A stretch of DNA of 64,000 bases from Leptospira_A sp046736045 (GTDB lineage Bacteria > Spirochaetota > Leptospiria > Leptospirales > Leptospiraceae), in the NCBI RefSeq assembly GCF_046736045.1, contig NZ_CP177134.1, positions 2,914,001 through 2,978,000 of the forward strand, in the 5' to 3' direction. Position numbers and translations under genes: made by a program. The notes under the pieces are model-generated. The model saw only the letters and a list, made by a program, of their open reading frames with translations. It made no database searches and was not told the DNA's origin. Of the stretch, positions 16,434 to 24,836 are shown piece after piece (position 1 is the first letter of the stretch; each line of letters starts with the position of its first letter).

Positions 16434-18337
16434 AGCCTGAAGTAAAAGAAATACTGGCAGCCGTAGATAAAAATAGGAATTTTCTTCTTAGTGGTGGAGC
16501 AGGAAGCGGCAAAACGTATTCATTGGTACAGGTAATAAGACAAGTAATTGCTGAGAATCCTACTTCTAAAGTGGCTTGTATGACATATACTAATGCAGCC
16601 GTAAATGAAATTAGAGATCGAGTTAATCATGAGAATTTATCCGTTTCAACCATTCATGATTTTCTTTGGAGCAATATTAAACATTTTCAAAAAGAATTAA
16701 AAATTATATTAATTTCATTATTAAATGATACTGAAAATAGTAGATTCACTATCGTCGATGAGCAATCAATACCATATGATTATTATGATAAATTTGAAGA
16801 AGGAATCCAGTATAAGGAATATTTGATTCTCCAAAAAGGTATAATTTCGCATGACGAATTAATAATTATCGCAAATCGTCTTTTTGAAGTATATCCTAAA
16901 CTTTGTGACCTAGTAAAAGATAAGTATAGGTTTATTTTTATAGATGAGTATCAGGATACAAGCAAGCTGGTGATTGAGATTTTTTTAAACCATTTTGCTG
17001 CAAGTAAGAAAAAAAATGTCATTGGCTTCTTTGGCGATGCAATGCAATCAATTTACGATGACGGTATTGGAAATTTAAATGCATATATAGGAGAAGAAGA
17101 CGGACAGATAAAAGAAATCAAAAAAACACAAAATCGAAGGAATCCACAAAAAGTTATAAATTTGGCTAACCTCATTCGGACAGATGGCTTGAAACAAGTA
17201 GCTTCCTTAGATGTAAAAGCACCTAATATGTTAAATGGGCAAATCAAAGATGGAAATGTTGTGTTTCTATATTCTAAAGATGGAAATATTTCTAATGTAA
17301 AGCAATCATTAACAGATAGTTATGGGTGGAATTTTCGTAATAAGGATACAAAAGAGTTAAATTTAACTCACAATTTAATAGCAGGTAGGGCAGGGTTTCG
17401 GAGATTAATGGATGTATATGATAATGATCCCATCATTGGATTAAAAAGCGAGATATTGAAAAAAAACAAGGAGAACCTAAAGAATAATCACACTGGAATA
17501 ACAATTAATCAAGATGATACCTTTGAGGACGTTGTAAATAAATTTCAAATAAAAAATAGGTCTAGAGTTTTGAAAAAAGATTTATTGCTTCAAAATCCAG
17601 ATACTGCGAAACTTTATGATCAATTAAAAGATAAGCTATTTGCGGATGTTAGGAAAATATATATAAATAAGGATGCGTTAATTGACGACAAGAAGCAGAA
17701 TGAAATTGATTTAAATAGAAAAGGTTCAAAGAGAGATAATTTAATAAAACACCTTTTTAAGATTCAGTCCAACATCTCTTTATATAAAAATAAACAATAT
17801 AACGAATTTTTAAGAGTCACTGATTATCGGGACAAAATTACGAGAATAAATGATAAGACAATTTTAAAGGAAAATATTGAAAGTCTTATTGATGTTGGAG
17901 AAAAAACAATTGAAACAGTGATTCTAGAAGCTCATGAAAAAGGCATTTGCTTGCTTGATGATAAAATGAGTAAGTTCATAGTAAACAATGAATATCTGTA
18001 TGATAGAATTAAGGAAATTGAATTTAGTGAGTTTCAAAAATTATATGAATATTTAGAAGGTAAAACTCCTTTTTCTACACAACATAAAATAAAAGGAGCC
18101 GAATTTGATTATGTTCTTGTTATACTAGATAATGGAGGATGGAATAGTTATAATTTCGAGGATCTTTTTTTGAAAAAAGGGACAGAAACCGTGTTAAGTA
18201 GGACACAAAAGCTTTTCTATGTTTGTTGCACTCGATCTAAAGATAGTTTAGCTGTCTATTATAATAACCCTAGTAAGGAAGTTATTGTTAAAGTGAAAGA
18301 ATTGTTTGGAGAAGAAAACGTAAAAGAGATCAAGTGA
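16409..18337 (+). CDS. gajB: Gabija helicase-like protein GajB (UvrD family)
   Basis: A 642-aa SF1A helicase-like protein. Walker A is GGAGSGKT (residues 29-36), motif Ia follows in CMTYTNAAVNEI, Walker B is FIFIDEYQDTSK near 173, motif III FFGDAMQSIY, the UvrD C-terminal box STQHKIKGAEFDYVLV, and motif VI KLFYVCCTRSKD. In Gabija, GajB docks on the GajA oligomer and senses DNA ends or hydrolyses nucleotides to activate it. The ATG lies inside the end of gajA, so the two are co-translated. An insert of roughly 180 residues rich in Lys/Asn (about 340-520) sits between the helicase motifs. Confidence 0.9.
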   Translation: MVEARSSLEPEVKEILAAVDKNRNFLLSGGAGSGKTYSLVQVIRQVIAENPTSKVACMTYTNAAVNEIRDRVNHENLSVSTIHDFLWSNIKHFQKELKIILISLLNDTENSRFTIVDEQSIPYDYYDKFEEGIQYKEYLILQKGIISHDELIIIANRLFEVYPKLCDLVKDKYRFIFIDEYQDTSKLVIEIFLNHFAASKKKNVIGFFGDAMQSIYDDGIGNLNAYIGEEDGQIKEIKKTQNRRNPQKVINLANLIRTDGLKQVASLDVKAPNMLNGQIKDGNVVFLYSKDGNISNVKQSLTDSYGWNFRNKDTKELNLTHNLIAGRAGFRRLMDVYDNDPIIGLKSEILKKNKENLKNNHTGITINQDDTFEDVVNKFQIKNRSRVLKKDLLLQNPDTAKLYDQLKDKLFADVRKIYINKDALIDDKKQNEIDLNRKGSKRDNLIKHLFKIQSNISLYKNKQYNEFLRVTDYRDKITRINDKTILKENIESLIDVGEKTIETVILEAHEKGICLLDDKMSKFIVNNEYLYDRIKEIEFSEFQKLYEYLEGKTPFSTQHKIKGAEFDYVLVILDNGGWNSYNFEDLFLKKGTETVLSRTQKLFYVCCTRSKDSLAVYYNNPSKEVIVKVKELFGEENVKEIK

Positions 18338-18473
18338 TTTTTTTAACTGAAACGAATTGTCCGTTTAACAACCTAACTCAGCATTGTTTTTTACCAGAAA
18401 ATCACTAACTTAAACCCAATCCCAAACAATTTCCCTTTGACATTTCCAAAATTTTAGTATAGAAGTTCTCTCT

Positions 18474-19799
18474 ATGTCAGGAACAAAACATCTAAAAATA
18501 GAACTCCCGCTAGATCCTACAGCTAAACAGAGAACAGGTGTTAAAATGACAAGGAGCCTATCCCGAACCCCCACATTTGCCCCAAAATCCAGTTCCGAAG
18601 CAGACCCCTTACCAAGGCAAGGTGTCACTTCTTCCTCACGTTCCGCTTCCCCTCACTCCGCCGAGGGAAAACTCCACCCGAAGCCCCTCAAGGAAGAAAT
18701 CCCTTCCTCCTTTCTATCCCATTTTATTAAAACCAATACCTTCAGAAACCATTATGATTACAAAAACCCTTTATTGACCCATAGTGAACTGAATAGACAT
18801 TACAAAATAAAGTCCCTAACCATCTTAGCAAAATTATTTAATAAAAATTGTGACTGTAATGAATCTTCACTTTTATTCCTAAAAGTTAAAAATAGAGATA
18901 CAGTAGGTCGTTGTTCCAATTGCCAAAAACAAATATCTATTACTTCAAAGACACCATTTGATAACTTCAAATTACCTCTAAGTTATTTCTCCTATATATT
19001 GCATGATCAAATTTTACAATACCCAAAGGTTGTGACTTCCACTGAGATAAGTAGAAAATTAAACTTACCTTATAAAACTGCTTATTACTTAAAGAGGAGA
19101 ATTCAGGTCGTTACTTCTCTATTAAATGAAACACTTCAAAAACAACTGTATAATGAATTAGAAGAATATGGTAATAAAAACCCTATAAAATTACCTAAGA
19201 GTGGTGATCTAAGGTCTTTGATAGCAAATAAGCCTGTTGCGGTAGCGGATAGCGTTGTTTTATATTCTTCATCACTGAGAGCCAATAAACATAGAAGTAG
19301 AAGGTTCAAAACTGGAACTTCCAGTATCTATCTTTCTAATAATCTAGGAGGAGAGCAGAAGGGTATCTTGGTTCATACAGTCGGAGTGAATCATGGAATG
19401 ACATTTTACAAAAGCATCCCTCTGAATAATCAAAGTTATTTGCTCAATGACTTAGAAAATAAAATCCCAAAGTCTATTCCACTTTTTACAGATGAAGGTT
19501 ATACTTTTATCTGGGATCGACCCAATCATAGAATGGTAAATCATTCTAAAAAATCTAATGACCATAGATACAATTTGTCTAGAGAGAGATGGATTACAAA
19601 AGACGGAGTTACTTCAAATGGTGCAGAAGCAAGGAACAATACATTAAAGCAATCATTCCGTAGTTACCATTACATAAGTCCCAAATGGTCGCAATTGTAC
19701 TTAGATGAAATTAGTTTCTTAGGGAACTTGAGATACAGTGAAGGCTTGAAGAAGCTTCTTTTGGACGATACGGATGTGGGACTTGGTGATAGGGACTAG
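18474..19799 (+). CDS. IS1595-like (ISXO2-type) transposase
   Basis: A 441-aa protein with a zinc-ribbon pattern (CDC ... CSNC, about residues 121-152), a STEISRKLNLPYKTAYYLKRR DNA-binding segment, and an ISXO2-type core: VAVADSVV, LFTDEGYTF, then NHSKKSN and NGAEARNNTLKQSF near the end. The first 85 residues are Pro/Ser-rich and unlike the rest. Terminal repeats were not found by eye, so the element borders are not given. Its C-terminus is related to the two transposase scraps at 52.9 and 56.3 kb. It sits 4 bases from the tRNA-Arg 3' end, at the edge of the accessory region. Confidence 0.6.
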   Translation: MSGTKHLKIELPLDPTAKQRTGVKMTRSLSRTPTFAPKSSSEADPLPRQGVTSSSRSASPHSAEGKLHPKPLKEEIPSSFLSHFIKTNTFRNHYDYKNPLLTHSELNRHYKIKSLTILAKLFNKNCDCNESSLLFLKVKNRDTVGRCSNCQKQISITSKTPFDNFKLPLSYFSYILHDQILQYPKVVTSTEISRKLNLPYKTAYYLKRRIQVVTSLLNETLQKQLYNELEEYGNKNPIKLPKSGDLRSLIANKPVAVADSVVLYSSSLRANKHRSRRFKTGTSSIYLSNNLGGEQKGILVHTVGVNHGMTFYKSIPLNNQSYLLNDLENKIPKSIPLFTDEGYTFIWDRPNHRMVNHSKKSNDHRYNLSRERWITKDGVTSNGAEARNNTLKQSFRSYHYISPKWSQLYLDEISFLGNLRYSEGLKKLLLDDTDVGLGDRD

Positions 19800-19803
19800 G
19801 ACT

Positions 19804-19875
19804 TGCCCCAGGAGGGAATCGAACCCCCACTGTCGGTTCCGAAGACCGATGTTCTATCCGTTGAACTACCAGGGC
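19804..19875 (-). tRNA. tRNA-Arg (anticodon UCG)
   Basis: A 72-base cloverleaf: acceptor GCCCTGG/CTGGGGC with discriminator A, D arm GTTC/GAAC, anticodon stem TCGGT/ACCGA with loop CTTCGGA (U33, anticodon TCG, G37), and T arm GGGGG-TTCGATT-CCCTC. CCA is not encoded. Its 3' end faces the accessory region, the usual arrangement for island integration. Confidence 0.93.
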
Positions 19876-19889
19876 TTAAGTTTGTAAGG

Positions 19890-20726
19890 TCATGTTGTTT
19901 CGGGGGGAGATGGGGGCAAATGATTTTTTAAGTTAGGGAAGGCCAGGTTGATGAGTATCCAGAATAGATAAGCGGTCCAAACATAAAGGAACAATCTCAG
20001 CCCGTAAAGGACATAGTAAATGGGATGGTTTTTCGCCGGGATGATGAATATTTTCAAATCATTCTCTTCTAAAATTTCACAGCCGGAGATGTTTTCGCGG
20101 ATGTTTTCAAAGGTTTTACGGAATTCGGAAATGCGAATGGATCTGTCTATGCGGGAATCATTTGAAAAACGAAGAGAACCATCGTCGCCAAATACGTAGA
20201 AGGTGGACTCCCATCCGATAAAACGGAAATCCACCGGAGAATACCCTGGCATATTTTTTTGGAAAAAGTAGAATTGGTCATTTCCCAAACGGAAAGAGGG
20301 CAGTTGTCCTTCCAATCTGATTTTATCCGCGCTGAATCCATCTTCGTAAAAATCCGACCAGTCTCCCCAACTAAGTATTGTTTGATTGTCGCGGTACCAT
20401 AAAAAACCTCCTAAATTGGGAAGGCTTTCCAGGTCTTGGATCAATCCGGTTTTTACTTCCCTGTTTCCTTCCAGTATCTTTTCTTTTGTGTTTTCATAAA
20501 CCAGACGGTTTTTGATAAAACTACGGATATTTTTGATTTCCTCAAAATTCTTTTCCCGTACACGTTTGCCGATTTCAGTTTCTTCTTTTTTCTGGGGAGA
20601 CAAAAATACATCTTCTGCGATCTGATCCCAAAATTCATCATAGAACATTCTGGTTTGGGCACCTAAACCTTGCAGGGAAAATCCGACAAAGAAGATAATG
20701 AAAGTTTTAAAAAAAGAGTTCCCCAT
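19890..20726 (-). CDS. hypothetical exported protein with C-terminal membrane segment
   Basis: 278 aa. The N-terminus (FFKTFIIFFVGFSLQGLGAQ) reads as a signal peptide cleaved after AQ. A long soluble region rich in aromatic and acidic residues follows, then one hydrophobic span near residues 238-262 (YVLYGLRLFLYVWTAYLFWI) and a Pro-rich tail. No family recognised. The gene is divergent from the HIT protein gene with only 28 bases between their starts. Confidence 0.6.
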   Translation of the reverse strand: MGNSFFKTFIIFFVGFSLQGLGAQTRMFYDEFWDQIAEDVFLSPQKKEETEIGKRVREKNFEEIKNIRSFIKNRLVYENTKEKILEGNREVKTGLIQDLESLPNLGGFLWYRDNQTILSWGDWSDFYEDGFSADKIRLEGQLPSFRLGNDQFYFFQKNMPGYSPVDFRFIGWESTFYVFGDDGSLRFSNDSRIDRSIRISEFRKTFENIRENISGCEILEENDLKIFIIPAKNHPIYYVLYGLRLFLYVWTAYLFWILINLAFPNLKNHLPPSPPETT

Positions 20727-20754
20727 AGTGATTCTATCGGAGAGTTTCTAGAAT

Positions 20755-21123
20755 ATGACATGTCCGATTTGCGATTCACATCAGGAAAAAGTAAATTTCA
20801 TCAAGGAAACCAAACATTGGGTTTTGCGTGAAGCTCCTTCCGACAAATCTCTTTCGGGATATTTGTATTTGGAAGCGAAACGTCATGTGGAATCTTGGGC
20901 ATCGCTTTCCAAAGAAGAATGTTTGGATTACGGAGAAATTTTATTTTCCGCTTTGGAGTCGGGTTCTTTTCGCGAACAAAAACCGGAAAAGATTTATTTT
21001 GCAGCGATTGCGGAGAAGGTTCCCCATTTACATGTTCATTTGGTTCCCAGATACGAAGGGCAGGAAAAAGGAATTCCTCATTTGGAAAAAGCTCTGGGTC
21101 CCGGTTTTTCCAAACCGCTTTAA
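20755..21123 (+). CDS. HIT-family nucleotide hydrolase/transferase
   Basis: 122 aa with the histidine triad PHLHVHLVPRY near residue 90 and an N-terminal CPIC pair (TCPICDSH) that could bind zinc together with later residues. HIT proteins hydrolyse or transfer AMP from dinucleotides and AMP conjugates. The size is that of a single HIT domain. It precedes two PPK2-family genes by about 50 bases, a sensible nucleotide-metabolism neighbourhood, but co-transcription is not proven. Confidence 0.85.
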   Translation: MTCPICDSHQEKVNFIKETKHWVLREAPSDKSLSGYLYLEAKRHVESWASLSKEECLDYGEILFSALESGSFREQKPEKIYFAAIAEKVPHLHVHLVPRYEGQEKGIPHLEKALGPGFSKPL

Positions 21124-21177
21124 ACAATTAGGCAAATAATTCTTTTCAAACCGGGAAAATCAGTTCTTCTTTTGAAA

Positions 21178-21936
21178 ATGATTTCTTTAAAAGACACTCC
21201 CTCTCTTTCAGATGATTTTTTAGCAACCGATGACGAATTGGAAAGATTGCAAGAGAGACTTTTTCTTTTACAAAAGCGAAGTTTTGAAACGGGAATTGCT
21301 CATATCTTTATCATCGAAGGTTGGTCTTCCGGTGGAAAGGGAGAATTACTAAAAACATTAACAGTACGTTTGGATCCGAAAAAATTCAAAGTGTATTCCC
21401 CCGGGCTTCAAACTCCGGAAGACGAAACATTCCCTTTTTTATGGAAATTCTGGCAAGTATTACCTCGGTTTGGTGAATCTCTTTTTTATCTGAATTCCTA
21501 TTACGGAAGGATGACTTATCTTCTGGGCAAAGATAAAATCAAAAAGAAAGAGTATCTGGAAAATCTGAAGAACATTCTGGATACGGAGAGCATGTTGTCT
21601 TCGGACAAAGTTTGTTTTCATAAATTCTTCTTTCATTTGAATCCCAAAGAACAAAAAAAGAGATTTTCCAAATCAAAAAAAGAAAATAGGGAATGGGAAT
21701 TGTCATCTTATGACAAAGATCAATTCAAACATTATCCCAAATATCGAAAGTTATACGAAGAATGTCTGAGTGATTCTCATACTGACATTTCTCCTTGGAC
21801 CATCATCAATGCGGATGATTTGGATAAGGCAAAAACGAAATTATTGCTTTCTCTCATCGAATCGCTTGAATCCATTTTGAAAATGGATTCCGGAGCGGAA
21901 CGAAATTTACTGAAAGATGAGGTCACCGGTTTATGA
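21178..21936 (+). CDS. PPK2-family protein, probably catalytically weakened
   Basis: About 252 aa of PPK2 (polyphosphate kinase 2) fold with Walker A EGWSSGGKGE intact. At the place where the active partner reads FDRSWYGRVLVER, this one reads YLNSYYGRMTYLLG: the Walker B aspartate is Asn and the flanking arginines are changed. The following gene overlaps by 4 bases (ATGA) and encodes a canonical PPK2. Polyphosphate:AMP phosphotransferases of the two-domain class carry two fused PPK2 domains of unequal integrity, so this may be the regulatory half of a split version. ATG 21178 is preferred over TTG 21172. Confidence 0.7.
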   Translation: MISLKDTPSLSDDFLATDDELERLQERLFLLQKRSFETGIAHIFIIEGWSSGGKGELLKTLTVRLDPKKFKVYSPGLQTPEDETFPFLWKFWQVLPRFGESLFYLNSYYGRMTYLLGKDKIKKKEYLENLKNILDTESMLSSDKVCFHKFFFHLNPKEQKKRFSKSKKENREWELSSYDKDQFKHYPKYRKLYEECLSDSHTDISPWTIINADDLDKAKTKLLLSLIESLESILKMDSGAERNLLKDEVTGL

Positions 21937-22688
21937 AAGATTCACTCCAAAACCAGATTTTAGATACCAACGATTTGGATCTAAACCAAAAGTTGGACCG
22001 CTCCCGTTATAAACTGGAAATGAAAGGTTTGAAAGAAAGGATTCGGGTCGCCACACTTTTCGCAAAACAGATAAAACGTCCGATTGTTTTTGTATTTGAA
22101 GGATGGGATGCAGCAGGAAAGGGGGGAGCGATTCGTCGTCTAACGGAAGAAATCGATCCTACGCTTTATACGGTTCATAGCATCGCCGCTCCTACAAGCG
22201 AAGAAAAGTCCAGACATTATCTTTGGAGATTTTGGAATCGGATTCCCAGACGCGGGTTTGTCGGTATTTTCGATCGTTCCTGGTATGGAAGGGTTCTTGT
22301 GGAACGCATCGAAGGTTTTGCTACGGAAATAGAATGGAAAAGATCTTTTGCCGAAATCGTAAACTTCGAAAAACAACTGATAGATGAAGAAACAATCGTC
22401 ATCAAGTTTTGGCTGCATATTGATTCTGATGAACAATTGAAACGATTTGACTATCGGAAAAACGACCCGCTCAAACGTTGGAAATTGACGGAAGAAGATT
22501 ACAGAAACCGCGAAAAATGGGGAAAGTATGAAGTCGCCGCCAATGAAATGTTCGCGGAAACAAATAGTAAGGAAGCTCCCTGGATCTTGGTTCCGGCAAA
22601 CGACAAATACTTTGCGCGATATTTTGTTCTAACGCAAGCTGTAAACTTTCTTGAAAAAAATCTGAATATCCCTAAAAAGTTCAAATAA
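21933..22688 (+). CDS. polyphosphate kinase 2 family enzyme
   Basis: 251 aa with all PPK2 landmarks: Walker A FEGWDAAGKGG, Walker B FDRSWYGRVLVER, the lid region (DPLKRWKLTEEDYRNREKW) and the end motif APWILVPANDKYFAR. The enzyme transfers phosphate between polyphosphate and nucleotides in the cytoplasm. Whether it prefers AMP or diphosphates cannot be read from this. It is translationally coupled to the preceding degenerate paralogue by a 4-base overlap, so they may form a hetero-oligomer. Confidence 0.88.
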   Translation: MKDSLQNQILDTNDLDLNQKLDRSRYKLEMKGLKERIRVATLFAKQIKRPIVFVFEGWDAAGKGGAIRRLTEEIDPTLYTVHSIAAPTSEEKSRHYLWRFWNRIPRRGFVGIFDRSWYGRVLVERIEGFATEIEWKRSFAEIVNFEKQLIDEETIVIKFWLHIDSDEQLKRFDYRKNDPLKRWKLTEEDYRNREKWGKYEVAANEMFAETNSKEAPWILVPANDKYFARYFVLTQAVNFLEKNLNIPKKFK

Positions 22689-22740
22689 TAAAGGGATATT
22701 TTCGGTTTGCCCTAACATTGATTTGTTCCGGGAAAGGGCA

Positions 22741-23364
22741 TTAGTTTTTGTTTTCCCGGTAGGGTTTTTGTTTGATTTGAAAGATATAATTTCTGTTTGG
22801 CGTAGATACGACTATCTGGGAAAAAAATCCGAGGCCTAGAGAACTGAACTTGGAACGAAAAAAGGAATAGTCTTCATCAAAGATTTCCTTTCTGCAAATC
22901 GGATCTGTTTCTTTTAATTTTTTCAGGGAAACGGAATGATACAAAAAACCTTTTGAATTTGCGGGAATCTTTCTCGGTTCCCAGTTTGGTTTTTCCGAAT
23001 AACAAACAATACCTTCTTTATTTAAAATTCTGAATTCCCCCGCCCAATCCGCCTTCGGAACTGTAATTTCTTCCGAAGATTTGTTTTCTACAAACAAAAA
23101 GTATCCCTGAAAATCATCTTCTTTTTCTCTGGATAAGGAAAGATATGCGGAGTTTCCGTCTATGATTTGTTTTGTGGACTGGGTCGGATCGGCAAAACTT
23201 CCCGGATTGATTGCACGGAATGCCAGATAAAAAACAAATAACAAAAGCAATACGTCAATGATGATGATGATTTGTTTCCATCTTAATTTTTTCGATTTCT
23301 GATCGATTGATTTCAGAAATTCTCTGAATTCTTCGGGAGAACGGGAATGATAACCTTGGCCCAT
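22741..23364 (-). CDS. hypothetical membrane-anchored protein
   Basis: 207 aa. A short cytoplasmic N-terminus (SPEEFREFLKSIDQKSKK) precedes one transmembrane helix (IIIIIDVLLLLFVFYLAF); the remaining 140 residues would be periplasmic, with beta-rich character. Its ATG overlaps the stop of the NAD(P)HX-repair gene by one base (TAATG), so the two are co-translated. No family recognised. Confidence 0.6.
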   Translation of the reverse strand: MGQGYHSRSPEEFREFLKSIDQKSKKLRWKQIIIIIDVLLLLFVFYLAFRAINPGSFADPTQSTKQIIDGNSAYLSLSREKEDDFQGYFLFVENKSSEEITVPKADWAGEFRILNKEGIVCYSEKPNWEPRKIPANSKGFLYHSVSLKKLKETDPICRKEIFDEDYSFFRSKFSSLGLGFFSQIVVSTPNRNYIFQIKQKPYRENKN

Positions 23365-24836
23365 TATAGTTTCCTCACCAAAAATTGAAGTATTTCTCCT
23401 GCGGTAGGATAAGGTTCTTGCATTTCCCTAACTCCTTCCAAAAAGGATAAAGAATAATACACAGCTTCCGTATTTCCATAACCCAAAGAAAGAAACCGGG
23501 CAAGCACTCCTGCAAGCAAGTCTCCTGTTCCCATGGTCGCAAGATGAGCGTTTGGTGATTCCCAGACAAATGTTTCTCCCGAATCGTTAACAAACAAGCT
23601 GATATGGGATTTATAAAGAAGGGAAACTTTGTTTTTTTTGCAAAACGCAAGTGCAACCGGATAAGCTTCCTGTACGGTCATTGCTTTTATGCCTGTGAGT
23701 CGCTCGAATTCTCCCACATGAGGAGTTAAAATCACATTTCCTTTAGGAATCTTATCTCCCTGACTCGGAATGGCGCCTGCATCCAAAACCAAAGTTTGAT
23801 CTTCTCTCAGTTTTAAATTTTTTAAAAATGCCGGATAGGTTTTGGTTCCGGGACCGACTACGATTGTTTTTGTTTTTAAAAAAATCGGATCGGATTCGAT
23901 ATCCGTTCCATCACTTACGGATACCATTCGCGACGGATCTGATTGTAAAATCAGATCCCTTGTGACTTGTGAAGTAGTGAATACTTTTGATATTCCTCCA
24001 CCTAAGTTTTGAAAGGCGGACTGGGAAAGTAAAATTGCCCCTTGCATTCCTTCCTCTCCTCCGAAAAAAATAGAAGAGCCGGATGTATACTTATAAGAAT
24101 TCGGTTTTCTTGCAATCAAAGCCGGAATTTCTTCCCAGTTGCATTTTTCCCAATAAAAACGGTGCGAAAACGATTCATCTTTAGTTATGGATCGGATGGG
24201 AAAACCGATTGATTCATAATATCTGGGGATGATTTTGTCATCTACGGAAAATCCCAGATTTTCCCATTTTCTGGTTCCCAACTCTTCAATAGAGTCTGCT
24301 TCGATAAAAATGGAATTCTGATTTTTTGCGATCCATCCGGAAGCAGTGTCCAGGGATAGTTTGTAGAAAAACAAATCTGATGAATTGATCCATTCGAAAA
24401 GAGAAATCACTTCTTCTTTTAAAGGAGGATTGAATCCGGTTCCGAGTATGGCATCTACAAGTAAAACAGAGTCGGCTTCCTTTTCATCTTCGTAATCTTC
24501 CAGTTTGGTGATCGGATGAATCGGAATCCCCGAATCCTTGCAAAGTTTTAAATAAAATGCGCTGTCCTTTCTTTTGGGTTCTCCTAAAGAAAAAATCCGT
24601 ACACTTTGTCCTTCCTGGAATAGGATTTGAGCGAGGGCATAACCATCTCCTCCGTTTCCACCGGTTCCGCATATGATCCAGATTTCTTCTGCAGTAGACC
24701 ATAGATCTTCATTGGCATGAAATACGGAAACCGCAGCCATACCCATGAGAGTTGTCTCGGGATAATTTAAACTTTGATGACAATACTCATCTATAAACTT
24801 TGATTCTTCATTGGTATAGATAGGATATTTGATCAT
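23364..24836 (-). CDS. nnr: bifunctional NAD(P)HX epimerase/dehydratase
   Basis: 490 aa. The N-terminal YjeF_N domain shows CGTGGNGGDGYALA (epimerase nucleotide loop) and VDAILGTGF; the C-terminal carbohydrate-kinase-like domain shows VVGPGTKT, TPHVGEFERLTG and the ATP site MGTGDLLAGVLA. The protein repairs hydrated NADH and NADPH: the epimerase interconverts R and S forms and the dehydratase restores the S form. Length fits the fused bacterial enzyme. It abuts the upstream lipoprotein gene with no spacer and overlaps the next gene by one base, giving a three-gene leftward operon. Confidence 0.92.
   Translation of the reverse strand: MIKYPIYTNEESKFIDEYCHQSLNYPETTLMGMAAVSVFHANEDLWSTAEEIWIICGTGGNGGDGYALAQILFQEGQSVRIFSLGEPKRKDSAFYLKLCKDSGIPIHPITKLEDYEDEKEADSVLLVDAILGTGFNPPLKEEVISLFEWINSSDLFFYKLSLDTASGWIAKNQNSIFIEADSIEELGTRKWENLGFSVDDKIIPRYYESIGFPIRSITKDESFSHRFYWEKCNWEEIPALIARKPNSYKYTSGSSIFFGGEEGMQGAILLSQSAFQNLGGGISKVFTTSQVTRDLILQSDPSRMVSVSDGTDIESDPIFLKTKTIVVGPGTKTYPAFLKNLKLREDQTLVLDAGAIPSQGDKIPKGNVILTPHVGEFERLTGIKAMTVQEAYPVALAFCKKNKVSLLYKSHISLFVNDSGETFVWESPNAHLATMGTGDLLAGVLARFLSLGYGNTEAVYYSLSFLEGVREMQEPYPTAGEILQFLVRKL

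Noticed and set aside
18410..18628. Leftward ORF over the transposase N-terminus
   Set aside because: It overlaps the transposase frame, has no ribosome-binding site and no recognisable content; taken as a shadow.
19804..19875. Duplicate of the tRNA-Arg 3' end marking the island's left border
   Set aside because: I looked for the T-arm and acceptor sequence in the first 18 kb by eye and did not find it; the border may lie outside the window.
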